Source: Saccharicrinis sp041595375 | GTDB lineage: Bacteria > Bacteroidota > Bacteroidia > Bacteroidales > Marinilabiliaceae | Assembly: GCA_041595375.1 (NCBI GenBank) | Contig: JBFHKL010000214.1 | Location: 1-7,147 of the forward strand | Length of the DNA: 7,147 bases | Reading direction: 5' to 3' | Shown: positions 1 through 5,625 of the stretch, piece after piece | Position numbering within the stretch: the stretch's first letter is position 1 | Layout of the letters: each line of letters begins with the position of its first letter | Made by a program: the position numbers and the translations under genes | Notes under the pieces: generated by a model | Databases searched by the model: none | What the model was told of the DNA's origin: nothing | What the model saw: only the letters and a program-made list of their open reading frames with translations

Positions 1-99
1 CATTTTCTCACCAAATTCCGGAACATCCCAATAAAAGAAGGGAACCCTATCTGGAATTTCATTGTTCAGAGCTTTTAACACTCTTTCTTTATGGTTCAT
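1..99 (-). CDS. Uroporphyrinogen decarboxylase (URO-D)-family protein, N-terminal 33 residues only (runs off left edge)
   Basis: Reading leftward from the ATG at 99-97, an open frame reaches the window edge without a stop and begins MNHKERVLKALNNEIPDRVP. The pattern M-N-x-K-E-R-V-L-x-A-L-N-x-E-x-P-D-R-V-P is the usual N-terminus of the broad URO-D family that includes MtaA/CmuA-like corrinoid methyltransferases and many uncharacterised paralogues. It is unlike the N-terminus of canonical HemE, so a heme-pathway role should not be assumed. Members are TIM-barrel cytoplasmic enzymes; some move methyl groups between corrinoid proteins and thiols. Only the opening segment is visible, so no catalytic residue can be checked. 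The start is chosen because the family motif begins exactly at this ATG. The gene is on the same strand as all its neighbours but 224 bases beyond the end of rlmB, so it is probably a separate transcription unit. Confidence 0.62.
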   Translation of the reverse strand, partial: MNHKERVLKALNNEIPDRVPFFYWDVPEFGEKM

Positions 100-180
100 A
101 AATGATGTTTTTAGACTATTGTAATTACAATTATCTTATAAGTATAACCTTGTGAAAGTAGAAATTTTTTAAGAAAAAAC

Positions 181-188
181 CAAAAATA
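181..188 (-). promoter_or_regulatory. Possible Bacteroidota -7 element upstream of the URO-D-family gene
   Basis: On the minus strand this reads TATTTTTG, a match to the Bacteroidota -7 consensus TAnnTTTG, about 80 bases before the start of the URO-D-family gene. No TTTG is seen at the expected 19-21 base distance upstream, and the surrounding DNA is very AT-rich, so this may be a chance match. The rest of the 224-base gap (100-323) shows no gene, no convincing terminator and no RNA structure that I can support. Confidence 0.2.
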
Positions 189-323
189 CAATAATAATAT
201 AAACTTTATTTATAATTGACTATTACACTTACCCTTACCAATTTTTGATGGTCAAACGCCCAGCACTACAGTGTTTAAGACCTCATAAACAAAAGAGTAT
301 AGACGTTTATAACAATCAAATAA

Positions 324-1064
324 TTATAACGCCCTTTGCCTTAGAGCTTCAAAAATTAATATACCTGCTGCCACCGACACATTTAAGGATCCAATAGTTC
401 CCAGAATTGGAATTTTAGCTCCAGCATCACAAATTTTAAGCATCTGTGAAGATACCCCCTTATCCTCAGCACCCATCACAATAGCACTGGGACCACTAAA
501 ATCGACCTCGGTATAATTCTGGCTGGCCTTTTCTGTTGCAGCAATAATTTTCAAACCTGAATTTCGTAAATATTCTACCGATTTAAACAAGTTTTTTGTA
601 CGACAAACAGGAATACTATGCAAAGCTCCTGCTGAAGTTTTTATCGCATCAGCATTGATCGGTGCACCTCCTTTTTCAGGAATCAATATCAAATCCACCC
701 CGGCGCACTCAGCCGAACGCGCTATAGCGCCCATATTACGAATATCGGTTACTCCATCCAACACCAAAACAAGAGGATTTTTACCTGCTTCAAATACCCC
801 TATCAGCGTATTTTCCAGATCCTGATAGGTGATAGCAGATACGAAGGCTATAACCCCCTGGTGATTTTTGCGGGTAGCTCTGTTTATTCGCTCCACCGGA
901 ACAGTTTGCCAAGATATATTGGCTTTCTTCATGGTATCCTCCAACTCCTCATACAACTCACCACTTAAACCCTTCTTTACTAACACTTTCTCGATCTCTT
1001 TACCAGAGTGAATTGCTTCAATTACCGACCTTATACCAAATAAAAAATCACTTTTCCCTGCCAT
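324..1064 (-). CDS. rlmB: 23S rRNA 2'-O-ribose methyltransferase, SpoU/TrmH family, RlmB type
   Basis: This 246-residue cytoplasmic enzyme uses S-adenosylmethionine to methylate a ribose 2'-OH in RNA; the E. coli RlmB target is G2251 of 23S rRNA in the peptidyl-transferase P loop. Residues 6-75 form the small substrate-binding domain (FLFGIRSVIEAI at the start, HQGVIAFV at its end). The SPOUT domain follows with all three knot motifs: LDGVTDIRNMGAIARSAE (102-119, with N110 and R117), VMGAEDKGVS (196-205), and IPILGTIGSLNVSVAAG (218-234, with N228). Length agrees with the family. Motif 1 has DIRN where DPHN or DPQN is more usual, a conservative difference next to an intact Asn and Arg. The ATG at 1064 puts the first domain at the usual distance from the N-terminus. 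Bacteroidota often carry several TrmH-family paralogues, so the exact target base is inferred. The start lies 85 bases beyond the ABC-F gene with no clear promoter, so cotranscription is possible. Confidence 0.85.
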   Translation of the reverse strand: MAGKSDFLFGIRSVIEAIHSGKEIEKVLVKKGLSGELYEELEDTMKKANISWQTVPVERINRATRKNHQGVIAFVSAITYQDLENTLIGVFEAGKNPLVLVLDGVTDIRNMGAIARSAECAGVDLILIPEKGGAPINADAIKTSAGALHSIPVCRTKNLFKSVEYLRNSGLKIIAATEKASQNYTEVDFSGPSAIVMGAEDKGVSSQMLKICDAGAKIPILGTIGSLNVSVAAGILIFEALRQRAL

Positions 1065-1149
1065 AATAAATTAGTTTTAGAGACAAAAGACATAAGAAAT
1101 AAGATAAAACAGAACGACTGCTTAGTATTTATCATTAAACCTATAACCT

Positions 1150-2076
1150 TTAATCCAATTGTTTTTTTAATTCTTCAACTTCTTCCAATTGTTGATGTAA
1201 TTCTTCCCAATTCAGCATTTTTGTATCTAATGTTGAATTGATATGCTGATATTTTTTTACAAACTCAGGATCACTAGCATTTTTCACATCCTGCATCAAC
1301 TTATCCATCTCTTCAATATCATTTTCAAGCTGAGCAATATCCTCCTCACATTTCTCTACCAACTGTTGAGCTTTCCTATGCCTTCTACTTATTTCTTTAC
1401 GCTCTTCATAGTTCAACTTGGCTTCATTTTTAAGTTCTGCCTTATCCTCACTCTCCTTACTTACTGAAGATACAGATTTTTGCTGCTCCATTTGTTGCAA
1501 GGACTCCAGTTTTTTGCGTGCTAAAAATTCATAAATACCGCCCAAATGCTCAATCATTTTCTTATTGCGGAATTCGTAAACTTTATTCACCAAACCATCT
1601 AAAAATTCACGGTCGTGAGATACAATTACAACAGTACCCTTAAATTCCTTAACGGCTTGCTTTAACAATTCCTTTGATCGGATATCTAGGTGGTTAGTAG
1701 GCTCATCTAAAACCAATAAGTTCACAGGCTCCAATAATAATTTCACCATAGCCAGGCGAGTACGCTCACCACCCGACAATACCGAGACTTTTTTATCCAC
1801 GGTTTCACCACTGAACATAAAAGCCCCCAACAGATCCCTTATTTTCAAGCGAATATCACCAACCGCCACATGGTCAATTGTTTCCAGAATAGTTAATTTT
1901 TCATCCAACAAATCGGCTTGATTCTGAGCAAAATATCCAATTTTTACCTGATGTCCCAGTTTCAGATGGCCGCTAAACGCAATTTCATTCATAATCATTT
2001 TGGCCATGGTCGTTTTTCCTTCGCCATTACGACCAATAAAAGCCACCTTCTCCCCTCGTTCAATGGTAAAATCCAC
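1150..2076 (-). CDS. ABC-F ATPase, C-terminal half (ABC domain 2 plus coiled-coil tail)
   Basis: This fragment of 308 codons can start at a GTG (2076-2074) directly after the TAG. It carries a nearly complete second ABC domain: Walker A GRNGEGKTT (15-23), Q-loop GYFAQNQ (47-53), signature LSGGE (100-104), Walker B LLVLDEP (120-126) with catalytic Glu125, TNHLD (127-131) and the H-loop SHD (153-155). Residues from about 225 to the end are rich in Glu, Lys, Gln and Leu in heptad-like spacing and match the coiled-coil C-terminal domain of Uup/YheS-type ABC-F proteins. The first beta strand of this domain and its likely adenine-stacking aromatic (Tyr337 of the upstream half) are left on the other side of the stop, so a protein made from the GTG would lack them. 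A GAGG lies 11 bases before the GTG, a weak ribosome-binding site at best. Whether this half is translated is unknown; the family assignment is firm. Confidence 0.75.
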   Translation of the reverse strand: MDFTIERGEKVAFIGRNGEGKTTMAKMIMNEIAFSGHLKLGHQVKIGYFAQNQADLLDEKLTILETIDHVAVGDIRLKIRDLLGAFMFSGETVDKKVSVLSGGERTRLAMVKLLLEPVNLLVLDEPTNHLDIRSKELLKQAVKEFKGTVVIVSHDREFLDGLVNKVYEFRNKKMIEHLGGIYEFLARKKLESLQQMEQQKSVSSVSKESEDKAELKNEAKLNYEERKEISRRHRKAQQLVEKCEEDIAQLENDIEEMDKLMQDVKNASDPEFVKKYQHINSTLDTKMLNWEELHQQLEEVEELKKQLD

Positions 2077-2079
2077 CTA
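2077..2079 (-). other. In-frame amber (TAG) codon inside the ABC-F gene
   Basis: The minus strand here reads GAG GTA TTG AAA TAG GTG GAT TTT (20 bases of context or fewer on each side), that is E-V-L-K-stop-V-D-F. In intact homologues this is a short surface turn after the first beta strand of ABC domain 2, where one polar residue precedes V-[DN]-[FL]-x-[IV]-x-x-G. A single substitution in AAG, CAG or GAG (Lys, Gln, Glu) would create the TAG. The frame is open for hundreds of codons on both sides. Confidence 0.9.
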
Positions 2080-3111
2080 TTTCAATACCTCATGGGAGCC
2101 ATAGCTTTTCGATACACCTTTCCCTTCAATAGTAAGGGTACCTGAGTGAGGTGCGGGAGGAAATTTTATACGCAAGGCCGAATGATCAAATTCATCCACT
2201 TCAATACGGTCCAGTTTTTCCAATTGCTTAATACGCGACTGAACCTGAACAGCCTTTGTGGCCTGATAACGAAAACGTTCAATAAATTTTTCGGTATCCT
2301 CAATCATTTTTTGCTGATTCCTGTAAGCAGCCATTTGTTGCTCATGTCTTTCCTCGCGAAGCAAAAGGTACTCGGTATACGATGCTTTATAATCATATAT
2401 CTTCCCCATCTGTATTTCGACAGTACGACGTGTAATATTATCTAAAAAAGCTCTATCGTGAGAAACCAACACGACGGCTCCATTGTAGTTCTTTAAAAAG
2501 TCCTCGAACCACTGTATTGACTCAATATCCAGATGATTGGTAGGCTCATCAAGCAAAAAAACATCGGGTTTTTCAAGCAATATCTTTGCCAGCTGAATAC
2601 GCATACGCCAGCCTCCCGAAAACTCTGCTGTAGGACGCTGAAAATCATCACGTTCAAAGCCAAGACCCTTGAGTGTTATCTCTATAGAAGAGGCATAATT
2701 GGCACCTCCTAATATGCTTAAACGTTCATTTTTATCACTCACCTGATGAATTAAATCCAAATAAATTTCTGATTCATAATCGGTTCTACTCGTCAGCTGC
2801 TGATTTAATTCCTCAATCTCATTTTCCAGTTGTTTCAGTTCTCCAAAAGCCTTTTCTACTTCATCCCATACCGTACCTGTATCATCATGCTTCATATGCT
2901 GAGGCAGGTAGCCAATTTTAATGTCTTTGGGGCAAGACACCATGCCTTTTGTAGGTGTTTGAATCCCCGCCAGTATTTTAAGCAAAGTTGATTTTCCTGC
3001 ACCATTTTTCCCTGCTAAGCCAATCTTATCCTTGGGATTGACCAGAAACGAAACATCACTAAAAAGCGTGAACCCACCAAACTCTACGGTCAATTGATTT
3101 ACCGAAACCAT
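2077..3111 (-). CDS. ABC-F ATPase, N-terminal half (ABC domain 1 plus inter-domain linker)
   Basis: This half has 344 residues before the TAG. ABC domain 1 shows Walker A GKNGAGKST (34-42), Q-loop GYLPQ (67-71), signature FSGGW (164-168), Walker B VFLLDEP (184-190) with catalytic Glu189, TNHLD (191-195) and SHD (217-219). Residues about 85-135 are a helical insertion rich in Glu and Gln. Residues about 242-305 form the long charged helical linker that in ABC-F proteins reaches toward the P-site tRNA. The last 20 residues, including the Tyr337 of SYG, are the start of ABC domain 2. The ATG at 3111 gives the standard short N-terminus (V-x-Q-L-T-V-E-F-G-G). No purine-rich ribosome-binding site is visible, as is common in Bacteroidota. 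A protein ending here would hold one ATP-binding domain and be unable to form both composite ATP sites by itself. Which ABC-F subgroup it belongs to cannot be settled by eye. Confidence 0.85.
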   Translation of the reverse strand: MVSVNQLTVEFGGFTLFSDVSFLVNPKDKIGLAGKNGAGKSTLLKILAGIQTPTKGMVSCPKDIKIGYLPQHMKHDDTGTVWDEVEKAFGELKQLENEIEELNQQLTSRTDYESEIYLDLIHQVSDKNERLSILGGANYASSIEITLKGLGFERDDFQRPTAEFSGGWRMRIQLAKILLEKPDVFLLDEPTNHLDIESIQWFEDFLKNYNGAVVLVSHDRAFLDNITRRTVEIQMGKIYDYKASYTEYLLLREERHEQQMAAYRNQQKMIEDTEKFIERFRYQATKAVQVQSRIKQLEKLDRIEVDEFDHSALRIKFPPAPHSGTLTIEGKGVSKSYGSHEVLK

Positions 3112-3140
3112 TCTGAATAACTAAGAATTAAAATATAAAA

Positions 3141-5489
3141 TTATCGAATCACCTCTCTACTTACCTCCAGAGAAGGTCTAAAACGAATGACATATAAGCC
3201 TTCATTATAAAAACCACCCCAATTTTCACTTCTTTTAAAATGAAGATTGAATTGTACCTGCGGTATATAAAAATCATTTAAGCAATATTCAAACTGCTTT
3301 CCATATTTTACCCTGGCACTTAAAAAGTAATATGCTACATCAAAGCCCCATATTCCGTATTTAGAGAACTGTGAATTTTTATCAGGACGAATAAAGTAAG
3401 GAGCAACGGGAAATGGTTCTGTGTGATACCACTCTCTAAACTTATGAATAAAGTTAATGGTTGCGTTATCCTTATAATCAATCGCATATGTAGTTAATAT
3501 TTCTGTATCCAGATCATGTATTTCTTCTGCATTAATGGTTTGATATACAAGCCAATTACCAAAACCTATTAACTTCACCTGCAATTGTGAGGACTCAACA
3601 ACTCCATGCAAAGTGGTAATAATTTTTGATACATCCGCCTCATCGGTAGAAGGTATAACTACCACATTTTGATGTTCCTTATCCAATAGAGCTTCAATAC
3701 CCTGCACATCCTGTGCCGAGAAAGTTATTTCTTGATAATCAGGAACTTGCCCCAGAGGAATATACCTCATATAGAGCTGATCCCTAATGGTCTTACATAA
3801 GCGCTCCTCTATATCATTAGGTTTGGCAGATTTTAACACCAAAATACGGGTACCATTTTGCTGATTTATGATATGATTGGCATATTTTTTAAACAACAAG
3901 GTATCTGGCGGATTCACCTGAAACAGCCATGGATTTTTATTCAACACAGCTCCCTTATTCGATAAAGGATAGATCAATTTAATACCATTTTTATACGAAA
4001 AATCAGAAACCAAAGCCAAATTACTGGTGTAAGCAGGACCAATGATAAAATCTGCCTGTTTTAACTCAGGTAATTTAAGTATTTCCTTCACTCTATTAGT
4101 ATCGGGTGCTGTATCATAGGTAAACAAATGAATATTCACCCCTTGTTTTTTTAATGAATCAATGGCCATTAGAGCTCCCTCATAAAATTCAACAAAAGAA
4201 CGAGACCTAGAAGAGAGCACAGGCACCTGACGCTTCCTCTCTATCTCCTCGCCGTTTTCTATTTTTGTAATGATATTGTCCTTTTGGGTGGCTTCAATAT
4301 CAAATGGCAGCATTAAAACTACATTAATGGTTTCCTTTAAAACATTATAATCATATAAGCCACAATCCACATAAACAGAATCGAGCATCACTCTATCTTC
4401 GCTTTGATCTGTTACCAGATCAGCCTGTTCCAACTCCATTTTTTTTCGAGCCAAATACGACTGAGTTGGGATCCTTAATTCGGTACCCTTTCTTATATTA
4501 TTTAATATTAAGGTCGGATTGGCTTCTTTTAACTCGTCAATAGACACCTGATACTTATGGGCAATAGAATATAATGTTTCCTTTCTTTTAACAACATGAA
4601 TAACAAAATCGTCACTTTGTTGCTGCTGAATCTCCCTTTTCTGCATAGCCTCTTTAGGTATACGAATTAAGAAATCCAATGCTAAATCATCCGGATTTAA
4701 ATCAGGGTTAGCTTTGGCAATATCCTCGCGCGAGACTCGGTATTTTTTACTCAGGGAGAAAAAAGTATCTCCCAATTGAATACGATGATATAGAAAATGA
4801 TCATCCTGTATATTTATTTTTTCCTTGTCTTCTGCTACTACCTTGTTCGTTTGTGATTGTGGAATCCTAATTTTTGAACCCATAGCAATCACACCATTTT
4901 GCAAAGCAGGATTTGATTGCAATAACTCCTGAATGCTGACATTATACTTTTTAGAAATACCATAGAGCGTTTCTTTAGGTTCTACTTCATGATATACATA
5001 TTGAACCTGCTCTTTTGTTTCGGATTGAATACCTTTTTCTACTGGAATTTTAAAAATAGTACCCACCAATAAGTTTTGATCGGCTCCTATGTTGTATTTC
5101 TTTATCTTATCAATACTTACATTATATTTTTTCGATAAAAAATAAAGAGTTTGTCCTTTTTCAATAGTATGATAGATAAATTCAGTAGACTCTTCCATCT
5201 CACCAGAACTACTATTTCTACCAGAAATAATAGGTATATACAGCACATCTCCAGGTTTTAGACCAAACAAAGAGTTAGGATTCGCATCATGTATTTCCTT
5301 TTGAGACACGCCAAATTGCCGGGCAATACCATAAAATCCCTCTCCCTTTTTCACCACATGTAAATAGTAGGCTTTTCCGTCAATAATAACTTTATTTTTC
5401 TGTAAATCAGCATCTTGAGAAAAAGCAGAAACCGAAAGAAATAATAAACAAACAACAACTATACGGTGTATATACTTAGCTATATTCAT
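3141..5489 (-). CDS. Exported protein with five LysM repeats and a C-terminal type-1 periplasmic-binding fold
   Basis: This 782-residue protein starts with a signal peptide (Lys5, Arg9, hydrophobic VVVCLLFLSVSAFS, likely cleavage before Gln25); the only cysteine there is inside the hydrophobic core and not in a lipobox, so a soluble periplasmic protein is likelier than a lipoprotein. Five LysM domains follow at about 41-87, 105-149, 165-210, 233-278 and 296-341, each with a G/K-[DEQ]-T-x-[YF]-x-[IL]-[AS] start and a closing [IL]-x-IP. LysM binds N-acetylglucosamine-containing glycans, here presumably peptidoglycan. Residues about 386-782 resemble the Leu/Ile/Val-binding (type-1 periplasmic-binding) fold: FYEGALMAIDSL (435-446), ADFIIGPAYTSN (479-490), IYPLSNKG (506-513) and YGIWGFDVAYYFL (711-723). 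No permease genes adjoin, so transport is unlikely; wall attachment coupled to ligand or protein sensing is inferred. The gene has its own promoter and lies 29 bases before the ABC-F gene. Ligand and partner are unknown. Confidence 0.85.
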   Translation of the reverse strand: MNIAKYIHRIVVVCLLFLSVSAFSQDADLQKNKVIIDGKAYYLHVVKKGEGFYGIARQFGVSQKEIHDANPNSLFGLKPGDVLYIPIISGRNSSSGEMEESTEFIYHTIEKGQTLYFLSKKYNVSIDKIKKYNIGADQNLLVGTIFKIPVEKGIQSETKEQVQYVYHEVEPKETLYGISKKYNVSIQELLQSNPALQNGVIAMGSKIRIPQSQTNKVVAEDKEKINIQDDHFLYHRIQLGDTFFSLSKKYRVSREDIAKANPDLNPDDLALDFLIRIPKEAMQKREIQQQQSDDFVIHVVKRKETLYSIAHKYQVSIDELKEANPTLILNNIRKGTELRIPTQSYLARKKMELEQADLVTDQSEDRVMLDSVYVDCGLYDYNVLKETINVVLMLPFDIEATQKDNIITKIENGEEIERKRQVPVLSSRSRSFVEFYEGALMAIDSLKKQGVNIHLFTYDTAPDTNRVKEILKLPELKQADFIIGPAYTSNLALVSDFSYKNGIKLIYPLSNKGAVLNKNPWLFQVNPPDTLLFKKYANHIINQQNGTRILVLKSAKPNDIEERLCKTIRDQLYMRYIPLGQVPDYQEITFSAQDVQGIEALLDKEHQNVVVIPSTDEADVSKIITTLHGVVESSQLQVKLIGFGNWLVYQTINAEEIHDLDTEILTTYAIDYKDNATINFIHKFREWYHTEPFPVAPYFIRPDKNSQFSKYGIWGFDVAYYFLSARVKYGKQFEYCLNDFYIPQVQFNLHFKRSENWGGFYNEGLYVIRFRPSLEVSREVIR

Positions 5490-5515
5490 ATAAATTTTAT
5501 CCTTTTTAATGCCCC

Positions 5516-5547
5516 CAAAAGTATAAAAAGAGAGCCATCAAAACAAA
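5516..5547 (-). promoter_or_regulatory. Bacteroidota-type promoter for the LysM gene
   Basis: On the minus strand a -33 element TTTG (5547-5544) is followed after 20 bases by TACTTTTG (5523-5516), a full match to the -7 consensus TAnnTTTG of the Bacteroidota primary sigma factor. Transcription would start near 5509, giving a leader of about 20 bases before the ATG at 5489. An AGGA about 10 bases upstream of that ATG could assist ribosome binding. The site sits just beyond the dnaA terminator, which fits the start of a new transcription unit carrying the LysM and ABC-F genes. Confidence 0.7.
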
Positions 5548-5562
5548 GCAAGCTGCATAAAT

Positions 5563-5600
5563 AAAAAAAAGTTGCTGAAACTTCTGTCTCAACAACTTTT
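5563..5600 (-). terminator. Rho-independent terminator of dnaA
   Basis: In the minus-strand transcript, AAAAGUUGUUGAGAC (5600-5586) pairs with GUUUCAGCAACUUUU (5581-5567) around the four-base loop AGAA, giving a 15-pair stem with two G-U pairs. The right arm runs into eight consecutive U (5570-5563), four of which are beyond the stem. It begins 25 bases after the dnaA stop codon. In the opposite direction the hairpin has only a short U run, so it is chiefly a leftward terminator. Confidence 0.87.
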
Positions 5601-5625
5601 CTATATACAAGTTAATCTCTAACAA

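Larger units (their letters stand above)
1150..3111 (-). pseudogene. ABC-F family ATPase gene interrupted by one in-frame TAG codon
   Basis: Taken as one gene, the frame from ATG 3111 to TAA 1150 encodes 653 positions, one of them the TAG at 2079-2077. The layout is that of a full ABC-F protein: ABC domain 1, helical inter-domain linker, ABC domain 2, and a C-terminal coiled coil. ABC-F proteins are soluble, have no membrane domain, and act at the ribosome (EttA, Uup, YheS, antibiotic-resistance ARE-ABCFs). No base is gained or lost, both Walker A, signature and Walker B sets are intact, and there is no sign of further decay. This suggests a very recent nonsense mutation, a sequencing error, readthrough or a split pair of proteins. 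The two halves are described separately. The start lies 29 bases after the LysM gene stop, so the two genes are probably cotranscribed. Confidence 0.6.

Noticed and set aside
235..249. 15-base sequence TTACCAATTTTTGAT repeated at 5738-5752 inside dnaA
   Set aside because: It is a single AT-rich match with no similarity in the flanks, which chance can explain in a window of this composition.
1106..1123. Possible terminator between the ABC-F gene and rlmB
   Set aside because: The hairpin has only six pairs (AAGCAG with CUGUUU, one G-U) and the U-rich tail is broken by A and C. It is too weak to call, and cotranscription remains possible.
1243..1467. Plus-strand open frame of 74 codons
   Set aside because: It lies wholly antisense to the ABC-F coiled-coil region, has low-complexity Leu/Phe/Ile content typical of reversed Lys/Glu codons, and resembles no protein.
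2077..2079. A genetic code in which TAG is read as an amino acid
   Set aside because: Only one internal TAG occurs across all the genes of the window, and every complete gene ends in TAA. A reassigned code would be expected to show TAG more than once, and the lineage signs point to ordinary Bacteroidota.
1918..2445. Two plus-strand open frames of 75 and 99 codons
   Set aside because: Both are antisense to well-conserved ABC-F sequence and have no recognisable domain or ribosome-binding site.
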